Shown piece after piece: positions 1 to 15,000 of a DNA stretch of 64,000 nucleotides. Location: assembly GCF_001949145.1 (NCBI RefSeq), contig NW_019091417.1, positions 686,467 to 750,466 on the forward strand, given 5' to 3'. The stretch comes from Acanthaster planci (lineage: Eukaryota > Echinodermata > Asteroidea > Valvatida > Acanthasteridae). Both the position numbers and the translations under genes were made by a program. Numbering within the stretch: position 1 is the first letter of the stretch; each line of letters begins with the position of its first letter. A model generated the notes under the pieces. It did no database searches. It worked only from the letters and a program-made list of their open reading frames with translations, and was not told where the DNA came from.

Positions 1-53
1 AGACAGCTGACCGGTTACTGAGTTAAGTTCAAACAGGCCACCTATGTTACCAT
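1..53 (-). CDS. dchs1: dachsous exon 11, 5' end only (repeat 17)
   Basis: After the acceptor TTTTCAG, the phase-1 reading gives DGNIGGLFELNSVTGQLS. This continues exon 10 (SIRG|DGN) as a normal cadherin strand and turn. It is cut by the window edge and is too short to show up as a separate open frame. Confidence 0.82.
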
Positions 54-3000
54 CTGAAAAGTTAAACCATAAAACACACATTAAGCTTCACACAGGATCA
101 GAGTAAATAAGTTTACAATCATATTTGACAGCACACTTCTATAGTAAGGTCGGTATTCTGAAAAACATTGCAGTCTCACCGCGGATGGAGTACGTCAGGT
201 TGCTGTTGTCACCAATATCTTTATCTTCAGCTACAACGACATGGACAGCACTTGCTGGCTCGTTTTCAGGGACACTAAGCTCATAATGACTGGTTGCAAA
301 GCCTGGAGCATGATCGTTAGAATCTTGAACATAGACAATCACTGATGCCACATCGTAGCGAACCGGGAAGCCACCATTTCGGGCATACACTAAAACAGAA
401 ATCAGTCAGATTATGAGATTAGTTACTCTCATCACAGATCAAACAAACAAACAAGCACAGAATAATGTGTGATTAAATTAAATGTGCTTCATAAGACCTA
501 TCCCTTTTTAATTTCAAGAAGGAGTACTAGCATAAATATAATGAAGTTTAACTTTGAGTCTTACTGTCTGAGAACACAATGTATGAGTGTATAGGGATGC
601 CAGTTTCACCAGCAATATTCATGGCTTGAAGCGGAGACTACACTCACCTGTTACACTGTAGGAGTCCTTAGCCTCTCTATCCAGCTCACCGTCTGTCACA
701 ATGACTCCAGTTGAAGCATCCACTGTGAACTTATTGTCTGCAATGCCAGTGGGAATCTCAAAGGTGATGTCTCCGTTTGTACCTGCAAAGAGACAAGTAA
801 TGCTGATCAACTACTGAAATGAGACAACAAAATTCAAAACAGGGACACCCAGAGACGGTCAGGCTGCGTTCTACCAGGAAATATCTTGGTTCACTGCATT
901 CTTGAGTTAGTTTCCAGCCCAGTCTACAATGCACTAGCCACAACAAAGAAGGATCAAAAATTGCCTACCAGCAAATTGAATGCAACTTCTATCACATTTT
1001 GGGTGAATTTTGAGGGGAAAAAAAGGACACTCATAAGATTACTCATTGGATTTGTATTTCAATTTATGCATCTGTATGGAGATTGCCAGAACATTCAAAG
1101 ACTGCGATGTAACAGACAGGAGACTAACCATTTTTAAATCAGTGACTTTTTGAGCTCAGTTTGATGACTAATTTGTGTTTTTGATAATAACATATCAGTA
1201 ATCACTGCAGTTATACTTAATAATTTCTTGCACACATTAGAAAGACAGGGTTTACCTTTGTAAGAAATGAAATTACTGGCATTCAAAAAAACATTGAAAG
1301 ACAAGTCTTCCCCACGGATTATAATCTTTGTTTCTTCATTACAAAATTTCACTAATCCTCTTCCATCTTCCATTTTACAATTTCCCATTCTACCTACCTG
1401 TGTCCCCGTCCTGTGCTGTGACTGTGCCCACATATGTACCCCTGACAACACCCTCACGCACCTCCATGACATAAGAGGAGGGGTCGAAGTGGGGAGGTAG
1501 GTCATTGACATCCCCTACATTGATCTCCAGAGTCTGCCAGCTGGTCAGGGGTGGTAGTCCATGGTCTGTGGCTGTGATATTGAGGGTGTAGAGTGTCTCA
1601 TGCTCACGGTCAAGAGGATGAGCGACGGACAGTAAACCTGTGAATAATACAAGAAATCGTCAATTGTGTCCAATGATTCAGGCAGCATGAGATGAGTGCT
1701 AAAAACTAATGTGAATGGTAAGGGACACTAAGATGATACCACCACAGTCACAAGCAAGAAATAATGCTTGGGTGATCTCCTAAGGTTGTATGAATGAACC
1801 TCAAACCAAAGATTGTGTAGCGCTGCTACCCGATGCAAGATGGAGAAGTCGGCCCAAAAGGTGTTATCACCATGGGCGCTATTTAAGTGTGAACGTTAAG
1901 CAGGCATAGTGTGTGTGGCTCCTGCACCTGAGCATTATCATGCACTGCGCAGGAGCAGTCCAACCCGAATGGCCCCCATGCGATAACAACATTTTACGTG
2001 CATTCACGGTGAAGTCCCACATCTCGTGCTGCTGCGCGGCGCTATACCTTTGCTCAAAACTAAGCAATATGAAAATAAGTACCTGTGATGGATTCAATTG
2101 CAAATCTTCCTTCCTCGTTCCCAGATTTGATCTCGTAGACTAAGCGTGAGTTCTCCCCAACATCTGCGTCGCTGGCATGGACATGAAGGATGGGGTACCC
2201 TACTGGTTCATCCTCATTAATATGTGTGAAGTCGCGAGACTCAAAGACAGGGGCGTTGTCATTTCTGTCCTCCACTAAGATACTGACCGTAACTGTGCTT
2301 GATCTGCGATCTGACAAAATGGCAGCCTGATCCGTAGCTTGAACGACAAACAAGAACCGGGAGTCAGACTCGCGGTCAATCTCAGCTGTCGTGGTCAGAG
2401 CGCCGGTTATCTCATCGATGGAGAACATTGGCTGTGGTGTTTGAATACTATAGCGGATGTCGCTGTTTGTCCCCGAGTCAGCATCAGTTGCAAGGAAGGT
2501 CCGAACTAAGTGACCGATAGCAACATTCTCACTGAGAGTGAACTGAATCGGGTCAGTGGCAAAGACAGGGGCATTGTCGTTCATGTCCAAGACGTTGATG
2601 TTTACTGTAACCCTTGTTGTCTGTGGATGTAAAGGCCCATTGTCTTCCAGAAAGACCGTAAGTTGATAGTGGCTGCTCAACTCAAAATCCACCACCCTGG
2701 TGTTGATGATAACTCCACTCGTTCGGTTGATCCCAAACAAGGCATAATCATTACCATCAATGATGCTGTAGAATATCTTCCCATTGTCTCCTGCATCTGG
2801 ATCATGCGCTCTCACTTGACCAACTGTTGACCCTGGCTCATGATTCTCCTCGATCGTGAATGTGTATGCAGCTCTCTCAGCGACAGGCACATTATCATTG
2901 ATGTCTTGGATGTGAACCACAACATCAATAATTGACTGCAGGGGTGGGGTGCCATTATCTCGCGCAATGACAGAGATCATGTACAGCTGGTTTCGTTCTC

Positions 3001-6000
3001 TATCGAGGGTACTCTTGGTAGTGATTAAGCCCGTGGTGGAATCCAGATCAAAATGATCACCTCCTGAAAGTGGAGATAATGAGAACATTGCAGTAACATG
3101 TATTTCACAAAGGTTAACTCATATTGTACAAAGGTCACCTCATAACATGAGACAAGGAAGACACTTATATCATTGTGAATACCAGCAATAAAACTACTCA
3201 GCTTGATATCGGACAACTTTCTCTTGAATGAGACTTCACCCCTTGACGACGGGAATTTCTTCCCGAAAGCGAACTCCAAGAATTTCAGCTTCGCTTGGCC
3301 ACGAAGGCCACCTGCCAAACCGCAGATTCTTGGTTTGTGGCCCTGCGTGCTCTACACGCTTTGAATTACACAGTGAAAAGGCTGATTGTTTGGTGGCATG
3401 TGGCTCTACTCAAGCTTCCACATTCCTGTTGCCTCTTTTCGAAGTGGGGACTATTGTGAAGCTGGTGATTATGATGCAAATTCAGTCTTTTTATTTCTGG
3501 GCTATGCACAAAGACCAATTACCATATATACAAGAGCCAGGGTCTGCCTTCTTTCACCGTGTTCGCTCGAGTGTGGGCCAAGAATAATAGCAGAAAAGTG
3601 GGCTGAGGATCTCAATTTTTACGATGGCTCTATCCGCGTCCCAGCGCGAAGGGGTTAATTCCTTGAATTCATCCTGCCCGCCACAAAATATGGAATTGTT
3701 TGCAAGACCTGTTCTCAACATTTTCAATTTGAATGTACATGTAGGCCTCTGCTTAAGGGAAACGACAAATATTATTCTACAAACACTTTACTTGGACTGT
3801 ACTGTACATGTACAACTTTTGATTTGCCTATTTCCAGCCAAATTTGTGAGTAACATCACTTTGTAAATTTGACGCTTGCCTCACAGCACAGACGCTAGCA
3901 TTTAAGAGTTCAGAACAGACTTACCACTCTCAAATGAATAAGTAATTGTTCCGTTCTCGCCACTGTCTGGATCAAATGCAATCACTTTAGCTACAAACTC
4001 TCCTGGCGTCTGTTCTTCCATGATGGATGCATCATATTGGCTGCGGTGTAAGAATGTGGGTCTGTTGTCATTCAAGTCATTCACGCTGACGTGTACACTT
4101 GTAACAGCCGTGTTGGGTGGCTGTCCGTGATCTGTGGCTGTGACTGTCATATCATAGCTGGCTGTCCTCTCACGATCTAGACTTTGCGTTGTGGTTATAA
4201 CTCCTGTCGATAAAGACAAGGAAAAAAGCTCATGCTCATGATACAAGACATTTTAACACAAAGACTCTTTTTGAAGCACCTCTTCCGACATTTGCAGTGC
4301 TTTTGGTTAGTGTGTTCAACACCTCTATGCAGTTTGTCACGGATGTCTCAAAATTGTGTCATACATGATCATCAAGATCTGTAATTCTATCACACAAAAA
4401 CTGTTAACAATTTTCAGTCACAGAACTTTTACAGAAAAATGGAGTCAAGACATCTTCAGTAATGTGTGATCTGCATAACTGGTAACATATTCAATACTGC
4501 AAACCAAGGTGACTTCAGTATATTTTCTTCAAGCTTTCATGCGATTTCATTCCTGTTTAAGTAACTTTAAAGTATTTGTACCTGTTGAGGGATTAATCCC
4601 AAAGGCACTGCTCCCCTCCAGTGTGTATGTAATCTGAGCATTTATCCCAGAATCCCGATCCTCAGCGACAACTTGTCCAGCTTCTGTGTTGGCATCCATG
4701 TTCTCGTCCAAGTTTAGGTAGTACGTTGTCTGTGCAAACTGGGGGGAATTGTCGTTCATGTCAGTGACAAGCAGGCGCACTACAGCTGAACTGTTCTGAG
4801 GAGGGCTTCCGTTGTCTGAAGCGATGACGTCAAGGATGAACTCTGACCTCAATTCGTAGTCCAAGCGTTGCCGAGTGTATACCCATCCATCGTCAGGGAA
4901 GATGGCAAAGTACGTTGCATCTACGCTTGGCCTGAGCGTGTACGTGATGCGTGCGTTGATACCCTGGTCCTGGTCTGTTGCCATGACTTGTACAACCCGT
5001 GTGCTGATGGGTGTTGCCTCGGAAACGTCCATCTGGTAGGTAGCAGGGTTGAATTGTGGGCCATTATCATTCACATCTTGCACCAACACGTTGAGCGTCA
5101 GGTTAGTTTTCAAAGATGGGCTCCCACGATCGAAGGCTTGGACGATGACCTCATAGGAGCTCTGATCATTATAGCTTATTTCGTCCTCAAGAACTACTTG
5201 TCCCATGACTCGGTGGACAGAAAATTTGTTGTCTGGATTCTGGACGAGTTTATACCGCACTAATCCAAAATCCCCACTATCCCGATCTGTTGCCATAGCA
5301 ACAAAGACAATACTACCAACTGCTGTGCTCTCTGGCACCACCACAACCTCCCTGTTTTTAGGGAACTGTGGAGTGTTGTCATTCTCATCAATGATGGTGA
5401 CATTGACATTGGTGAGTCCGTAGAGAGGAGGGTTACCACTTGCAGCCTGAATGGTCAGGATCAGGTAAGGGTAGAGCTCATAGTCTGGAGGAGAATTGAT
5501 GGACAACTCAGCAGTGGCTGGATTTAAGCTGAAATATCCTTGCGGATCTCCAGAGTAAATGGAGTAAGAAATCACTGCCAAGTTAGCTGTTGGAGAAAAA
5601 GGCAGTAAGAAGACCAGATTACTCATCTGGTCCACAATTTAAAGCGGATCTTTAGCTTTCAGGACTCATTAAACAACTTTCAAAACAAATTTGATAAATG
5701 TTTTATCCAAACTAGCCGGGAACATCTAGCCGCAAAATAATCTTTTCCAGCCAAAATCAACACAAATCATTAAAGAAGAAAAGCAAAGTAGGTTTACACT
5801 CAAAGTCTAATAAAATTCTTAAATACAAATTTTTCTCTTGCTTGTAACTTTTCCACTTACTTGGATCTACATTTCGTGCATGGACTGAACCAAGAATGTG
5901 GAACCGTTGTGCATTCTCCCTCACGGTGAAACTATAATGTGACTGGTTGAACATCGGGGGCGAATCGTCGGGACCCACAACACTGATACTAATCTGGGCA

Positions 6001-9000
6001 TTATCTAAGGAAGACTGGCCCCCACCATCCACGGCAGAAACTTCCAGGAAATGCAAGGACTGCTGCTGACGACTCAGGGTACCAATCAGTGTTATAACAC
6101 CTAATGGTGAAAGAAACAGAAAACCAGTGATAGTTTAGAGCATTGAAACAAACACCCAGGAAAAGATAAGATTGGTAAATGTAAGCTTTCTTGGATTTGG
6201 GCAAGTAATATGAACATATCGCTACTGGATTATCAGGGAAGCCTTTGCAACAAACAAAAACTAGAGATTTTCTGTGCACTAAATCATTGCTTTAGCAAAA
6301 TCTGTGACAGTTTCAAAAGTCTAAAACTACCCACAATCCCTTTTGCTTTGGAGTTCACTAAGTCATCCATTGCTATTTCCATTGTTCTTTCAAAAATGAC
6401 AACCATTTCTACCCCTTTCTCCAAAAGTCAAAAAGAAATCACAAAATATACGCTTTCAAATAAAGAGAGCGGCTAAAACTTACCACTTTCATCGGCAACG
6501 CTGAAAATGCCTTGACTGTTGCCAGACAAAATGGAATAAGTTACTCTGCCAAATGTTCCCGAGTCTTGATCCTGGGCAGAAACTGTCGTGATTACAGTAC
6601 CCTCAGGACTGCTCTCATCAACGTCAACTGAAAGAAAAAAAATGGTGGACGGGAAGGTGATAGCCAGATGAAGAGCCATCGATGAAACATACGGAATATA
6701 GCAGGTTTTTGACAGTGAGAATAGTACACTGTGACTTTCTAGGGCTTCAGTAGCTTCCAAGGCAACAGCTCCCTCTCACATGGCCATGATTATGTGACTA
6801 TTTCTCTTGACTGTATACACAGTGTTAAAAAATAGCAAAACCAAATGATTATTAAAACATGGAAAAATCTACTCATGGGGGAGCACGAAATTCCCACAAT
6901 CCTGAAAAAAATCCTCCAATCATGAGGAATCACACCTCTGAATTTAACAGATCTGAATGATTTACATATGTTTTATTATTGTAGGTGTGCAGCTGCACAA
7001 CTGAATTGCCCGCAGACAAGTAATGTGGGTAGTACATGCATATAAAAAGGAAAACAGGAAGTGATATGAGACAAATCAATCAATTATGCAATATGACGGT
7101 GCTTAAAAAAGATCTTGAGTTGTCACTCATGGATGTGCATGAGAATCAAATGACCATGCAGACCAGGTTCTGCTGGAAATAATGTTATTCCACAAACTTC
7201 TAAGTGGATGCACATTCCAAACAACTAGTTTCATAAGATCTGACCAAAAGAGTGAATGTGCACTTTATGAAGGCATGAAGACGTACAAGCAATAATTGTA
7301 ATATTTTGGACTGCACAATGTTTTGAATGTTCGCTCAACTTTTATTAGCATCAACAGTTTATGCATCGACATTATGTGCAGTTCAGACACTGCACTGCAT
7401 CCTCACCTGCATAAGTTGATGGATAAAACACCGGTCTGTTATCGTTGACATCTAGTAATGTTATCTTCACTAGGGCTATACTGCTCAAACCCCCACCGTC
7501 TGTTGCCTGTACTGGAAACTCCAGCGATGTCCTGCCCGCATCCCGATCAAGCTGAGTAGCTGTGCAGATGTAACCATCGTCACTTTGGATGTAGAATTCC
7601 GGCGGTGGTTGGGAACCGTAACCCAGGCTGAGGGAGTAGGTAACGAGGCCAAAGTTGCCTGAATCGGGGTCTTCAGCTTGGACCTGAGTCAAAAGAAGAT
7701 AAATGAACAGGGATTTGTAAGATTCAGTCCAGTCAAGCATCGGACACCAGTAACCACTCCTTATGCATCACCTGAATGCAACAAGATCAAACACCAGCAC
7801 TGTGTAGAAAACTGATGAATTAAAGTATAATGTACATACATGTAAAAACCACATTATTACAGGATGTGAAGCCTCCTGAAACCGGTTGAGGGCAGAACAT
7901 TTGTGAGACACTGTTGCTTGCAAAAGAACTCATGTAAAATGTACATGTACTGGTAGTGCAATGGGTGGTACCAATGGCTATACAACATGTCAACATACAC
8001 ATGTGCATGTATCTCTTAGAGACACTGGTTGTTGTCAATTATACATGCAGCCAATTTTAGAGACTAAAAAAGGTTGTCCACCGGGAAGTTTGAACTTTTA
8101 CTCACTCCTCATGCCCTTCCCCACTGGAGTCAACAAATTCTGACTGTTACATTTTGTACTGAATTTCTCTCAACTGAAGTCCAACAAAAGAACCAAGTTC
8201 ATTTTCCCATCCATGACACTCTTCACTTTTAAGTTTTCCCAATGCCTGCATGTGCTTTCCACAGGTGGGAAGCCCTTTTTGTCAAACAGTTTTACGGTTG
8301 AACCTCCGAAAGCGCAACTAACCACCGAGATTACCCATTCCCAGAAAGTCTGCAAGGTGCTGTGAACATACCTATGTACAAATGCCTTTTGTTGGTTACA
8401 ACACGCTGGTTTCCTATTCAACATGTTGGCCACACACTGTAAAATGTTATGTAAGAATACCCAAGCCACAATAAACACTTTCTATTGTTAATTTATTGAT
8501 CGATCCTTACTGTCCACTGTCAGAATCAGTTTCCAGGACAAGGATCACATGGTCTATGCTACTTTACACTGCATGTACAGTACATGTACATGCATTCAGA
8601 TATACATGTATATGTATTTTAATGTTTTCTCCACTGGTTCATATTGGTACAGTATGTATCACTTCTTTTTTTTATTCAGTATTAGAAACCCCCGTTAACA
8701 AAAAGTACAATTTCATTACTTTTACATGCTCCTTTCACTGTATGCCCATAGCTGAGCCTTCCATTGGGAATTCATGTAGAAAATTTTATTCCCCTCACAT
8801 AAAATGCAAAAGGTTTACTATTACTAGTCTTTAACCCTAAGGGAATAATGAAAGATTTTTGAATGGAATTTTCTGAGCACACGAAAGCTAGTCACTACTA
8901 TTGTAGGAACTTAGTGATTTAGCAATAACATGTTGTATACTGTACCTGTGTACATTGTACATGTGCACTATATGTGTACTGTACATGTGTACATACACAG

Positions 9001-12000
9001 CTCACTTGTTCACGTCCTGCATACGAAAAAATCCATCTTGATCACTTTTAAATTCTCCCAACTATACCTGGAATGCAGCCATACAACCATTGACTACTGA
9101 TCTAGCAACAGTGGCCCTGGCATGAGTAATGTGTTGATACATGGCTAACTGCCACAGAAAGACCGGCAACACAAATAACTGGGCCATTAATTTGGCAAAT
9201 TTAGATCCTTCAAACCCATCTCAACAACCACAAGGCAGATTTTCAGCCATTTGGGCTGGGGTGGTATTGAGGGTTGCTTGGAGTACAAGCACAAATTTCT
9301 GAAACACAAATGTGCATGTCGAGGGCACAGAGTACAACGCACCTGCACTGTACAGCGCAAGTAGGTTAAGAACTACAAAACAAAATGTTGAACTATTCCT
9401 ACATGAATGTCCAGTTGTACCAAATATTGTTTATGAGCTCACTTTAACAAAAAGTTTAATGAAACCTCTGTTATAAGGGTCTTACATTTTATAAATGGTG
9501 CACTCATAGTGTGAAAACTTAGAGAGAAATAAGCAAACAGAAATCAATAGAATGAACGATGACAGACATCCCCTACAAAATAAAAGGACAACAAAACAAT
9601 CCACTAAACATCATTAAAAATTAAAGTATATTTATAGGAATATTAAGAGCAAAGTAGAACTGTGAAAATACTTCAATGCAGGGTCCAAATTGCTTTCAAG
9701 GAAATGGCTAGGTTGGGGTCCTATAATATCTCAGCTCTAACAAAGACCAAGGCACGTAGGTATTCATGGTGTGTGGAATTACCACAGAAATTGCTAAAAG
9801 GCACAACCTAGTGGACTGAAGAAAAACATAACCCTACTCACATGTAGTGGAGTCCATTCTTTACCCTTGCACAACAATCCCGGTAAAACCCAGCCTTTCA
9901 ACAAAAAAGGTCTTGCCTTGAAGATTAAGCAAAACCACCTGGCTATGAAAGCTGGCCATTTTTTAAAAAATCTTCACTATTATTAATAACTCGGGGGTTC
10001 ACCGCCAGAACGACAAAAGAATGAAAATAAAAGGGTGGCTGATTAACACCTAGGGATATTATGATAAGCAGGGATTGGATGCCCTGTACTGGATAAAGAA
10101 CCACCACCACAAGTTCAATAGTTCGTATTCCACAGGGAGCGCGGAAATACCACCAATAAGTGCACTGAATAGGCCAATGACTTGCGGTAGACGAGGGTTT
10201 TTGTTTTGTTCATACACCGACATATTACAGGTTTTTTCTTTGTCAACAAGAAGTAAAAACAGCTCACTGATTGCATGACATGTATATCAGGGCACAGGGA
10301 CCTAGATTTCTCCCTACATGCTACTAAAGTTGTTGAGCAGAGTCTCCTCTGCCAGTCCAGAATCATTGCAAACTCTTGTTCTTTTCCAAAGTTGATGGCC
10401 ATGCCTTCATTTTCATATCCTCTGTATTATCAGTGAGATAGCAACAAATTGGCCTGTGCAACAACCATTCCCCTCTGCACTGTTCTCGTCACGAACTACA
10501 AGCCCAGTAGTTAACAAAACAGCAAGTAGCATAGCTTTTGGTATTATTGAGAACCAAAGTGATACTCTGTGTATCATGCTTTTTGATTAATGGCTTGTTT
10601 GGGAATACCACAAAGTGAATAATTAACATGGTATCGTGCACGAGGTACCATCAGTTGTATACAGAAATGCTTTGTGGTTGTCTGGAAACCTTTAAAGGGT
10701 GAGGCAAAAGCATACATGAACTTTTCAAGTGCATTTTACCTGTTTGCATACAACCATGGATTGTGTAATTTATACAACGACTTGCCATTGGTTCACCTGG
10801 ACTCGGTATCAATTCAAATGGGTAAAATATGGAGTTATTGTAAAGATTAGTTTTTTGGTGCAATTTATCAAACACACAAACAAAAATCAAACCAAAAACT
10901 GATAAAAATTCCTAACTCTCTGAGTCTAAAGCTATGGATAAATTCTGCAAAGCTTAGTTGATCAATATGAGCGGTGAACAAAAAGATTCATTCTGTTAAA
11001 TTCAAGTTGGTATATTCACATAAACAGCAATGCATTCCGGAAAAACTTGCCGGAAAGTTAGAAATACTGCCCCCAGTCTACGCTTGCCCTGTGTTTGCTT
11101 TACACAAATTCCTAACCTTACACAAAGACTGAAATCACGCCTATGGCAATTCATGATTCTCTTACATTCTCTCCCTGGGAGTGAGCTGCTTATTGCTGCT
11201 TTTTACTTCTGTCTGCAATCTCCAAGATTGAAAATAAAAATGTACACGTACAACTTGCCCGGGGAAATCATTATGTTTGAACACTGGCCAATTGACTAAT
11301 CAGTTTATGCATGACTGATAACTGAGGTGAATTTGGGCACAAACAGGTGTAGGACTCATGTCACTTACATGTAGATTTCAAATTAGCCTTTTGAAATGAA
11401 CATAAATAGAGTACTGCTTGCAAAACGTGTTAACATTCGTATTGTACAATAATATGCCGGGAACGCTTACTATTTTCAGAGCACTGAATTTAGCCTGAGG
11501 TTCAACCAACAAACTCAAGAAAAAAATAAGCACATTAACTGAGGAAAAAGAGTTCAATTTGTATAAGGGAAAAAAGGGCTGCAAAAACCTTGGCAGGGTT
11601 GTCATTGAGGAAAGAGCCACAGACCTTCACAAAATTCCAGATATTAGGCATGTACATGTACCTAACCAAACCGGACACGAAAGTTATTCCAATTTTCTAT
11701 TCTTGTCACTTGGAGTGGAATGTTACCTCAGTCAAAAAAGGCCAACCTCAAACTGTCTTGATGAACATAAACAGGCTTGATGTGGTGTGAGAGCACTGTA
11801 ACTGCATCTTGCTCATTTTCACAATAAACACCTGCTCATTGGCAAAATGGTCTGGCTTTAGAAATGTCCCTTACACTTGGCATCCAATGGAAATTAGCAA
11901 ATGGTCTGCCTATACTTAAAAGCAAACCTCTTTCCTCTGCATGAAGACTGTCTATTCCTTCAGCTTCAAATATTTCTTACATGCACATACAATGGAAACC

Positions 12001-15000
12001 AAGATGCTTTGTAGTGAAATATAGTTTTCAACTTCAAACATACTGCATGTATCAAGGTGACAAGTCACAACCAGTAATTTTCATTTTAGAATTCCCCATT
12101 GACTAGCCTATGGAGGAATAAAAACCTCCATGACTAGACCTTGATTTTTAAAACCCTTTCCTCAACCACTTCCAGCACCTGATAATGAACAGTGAATACA
12201 GACTCCTTCAAGAAGCAAATGATAACAAGAGCTGATCTATCCTAATTTCAGATTTACCCTGGGGGAAAGACCATCTGAAACCACTACTGTCACTTTTTAC
12301 CACGACTTCCAAGGATTCTATTTCACTACGACCTCTGACCCCTTAGGCATTTTTTCAGGACAAGGTCTGTTTAATATCACAGGAATGCCAATGACACTGC
12401 TTCTTAGCCAAGGTACATTGCACATGTACTGTACTCAGCCAAGGTGCACTAGCAAATAACCATTACTGATACCTTGAGAGCTGAGAGTCTCACCAGCCTG
12501 GGCCTAAAGGGCAGACCTAATCTGTCAAGTTGTCTGACCTCTGGTGATTTGTGTTGTCATTTTGTTTTTTCAAATCCAAGAAGTGTGTGGAAGGTCTGTG
12601 GCAACTGTACATGCATGTACATAATATACATGTACATGTACATAGCTCCGTGGGAAGATATAGTCATTATAGATCTTTTTGGAATACTGACAAGATGGGT
12701 GGGGGGTTAGTCTTCAGAATCTCTACCTCTCTCTTGTTTCCCTAATGATACACTGATAAACATGTACATGTGCAGGTAATCTGGAACCCTCACAATCGCC
12801 TCGTTTTTGATCAAAAGAAAGAAACATCTAACCCCATGGTGCCATTACTACATGTACATGTACTATAAACCATTTACATGTACATGAACTTAACCTCTCC
12901 AACTTGCTGAGCTTCAAAATCTGAGCAATTTAAACTTCCAACTCAGTTTCAAACACAGTACCTGACTTGCAACTACTTTCATGATAATGTTACATAAAAA
13001 AAGGGTCTACATGGGTAATTCCAAAAATTAGGGGTCCAATTTTTTCGTGTCCTTGTCACATCTGATATATGATTTTGTAAGTTTAGAACACACTTTCTAA
13101 TTTCCAAGAGTGACGAATTAATGTAACTCACCTGCCAAACAAAAATAGTAATACATTGTAGTTTAAAATTACTATCAGTGATATTTCCATGTCAAATAAC
13201 AAAGGTAAGATGTAACAGGGACACAGAAATGTCACAATTTTGGACCCCTAATTTCTGGAATTACCTACATAAGCCTACATGTACATTTGTGGTGTATTGG
13301 TCAGATATATGTACATGTACTTTTTGCAGTTTAAATTTAAATACATATACTCTTAGATTTGCAAGGGAATTTTTAATCTTGGGGGCAAAAGTTTCACCAC
13401 AATGCTAGATTTTTTATATCATTTTGAAGAGATCTACAAAGACCTACCATCAACAGCTCAGTTGGAACTACTCTAAAACTGTGCCGAATATCCAAATATT
13501 TGATCAATTATCGAATAATATTTTCAGAATTTGAATACTCCAATGCAAAATTTATGAAAAGAAAGGGAGAATTTTCCTTTGTTTCAAATGAGAAATATTG
13601 CACTATGGAGGCTTGTTTCAAGCAGATTTAAATGAAAACAGAAATCTTACAACGATTCAAAAACTGAATTATTCATTAAAACAATGTAAAAGGAAAAGAA
13701 ATTTAGCAGGGCAAGAAGTATTGTTCGTCTGTTAAATCTTGCTAAATCGTGGCCGGAGATACTCCTGCATGTAGAAGTGAGAAGCTATTACAGTGATTAT
13801 AATGTACATGTACAATTGTGTATTATTGCAACTGATTTTATGGTTTGTTCAGAAAATCTGCCGGTCGGTACGACCGAATGTGGTATTTGGATATTTGATC
13901 GAATTGAAGGATGAATATTCGAAAAGTGAATCATTAGAATTGACTCAGCCCTATACTACCCCAGTAATTCTTTAACAGTGACCAAAATGGCCATTTCTTA
14001 CAAAAGTCCTTGATGGCCAGAATAATGGAGCAATACAGTGTAAATAAGAGCAGTTTCCGAAGTCCAGAGCCACAGGTGTGAAGAGCAATAAATTGGTCGT
14101 TACCGGCTTGGTAAGCAGCATTCAACCATGGATTCAATTGTAAGGTTAACATGTAAACAGTCTGGGTTCAACACTAGGTCACTTCACTTTACCCTTGAAA
14201 AGTGTGTCTGATCTGTGCCTCTAAATGTCACAGGTGTCTCTGATCAGGATATTATTAAGCATTGGGTAAACATTTCTGGTATGTTGTTGAGTCCAGGGAG
14301 TTGCACTTTACTTGCCTTTCATTCACCGAGGGTCATTGTTCGAATCCCACCTGATACACCATGCACATGACAACTGTGCATGGCACTGCATGCCCTGTTT
14401 TCTGAAAATCGATACTCTCAAAATAAAATCTTGGTGATTGACAAGTTCCTCCAACACTTAATATTGACATTTGCTTTCCTCTCTGCTATAACTTCTGGCT
14501 GCAATGTGCACATGTAATAGAGGGATGGAATATGCTATCTAGCATCTCCATAAATAAACAAATCAGCAACTGTCCACAGAGTACTTGGTTCATAATCTTG
14601 GGCAACTAAGTGGGGGGGGGGTGCAAAGGTGCTGCCCCCTGCCCCCTCCCCCCTCCAAAACTAAAAGGAGGGCCAGGTGAAAGAAATGAAAAAATGGAGA
14701 CAAAAGGGAAGAAAACCACCAATTTGTTTGAAAAAAAACCTCAACACTGACCCCCTGCCCCTGCTAACCCCTTTCCAACCCCCTAACCCAAAAGGGGTCC
14801 CCAAAACTGAAAAAAAAATTTTGGCGATGCCCATGATGAATGACCTGTCCTGAGACATACATGGACATGTACAATCATGAAGATGATTTGATTAATGTGC
14901 ATCGGGGGATGGGGGTGAAGATTCCTAGAATTTCCAATTCACTTCACGACCAGAAATATTCAAATAATGCTGTAACGGAAGTGCCTCCCTGCTGTCAGGT

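Noticed and set aside
4868-5263. 131-codon plus-strand frame opposite dachsous exon 5
   Set aside because: Antisense shadow of a cadherin exon whose own frame is fully consistent with the family.
8831-8843. Isolated TTAACCCTAAGGG
   Set aside because: Resembles one end of the TTAA/CCCTAAC elements, but no inverted partner was found within about 1 kb.
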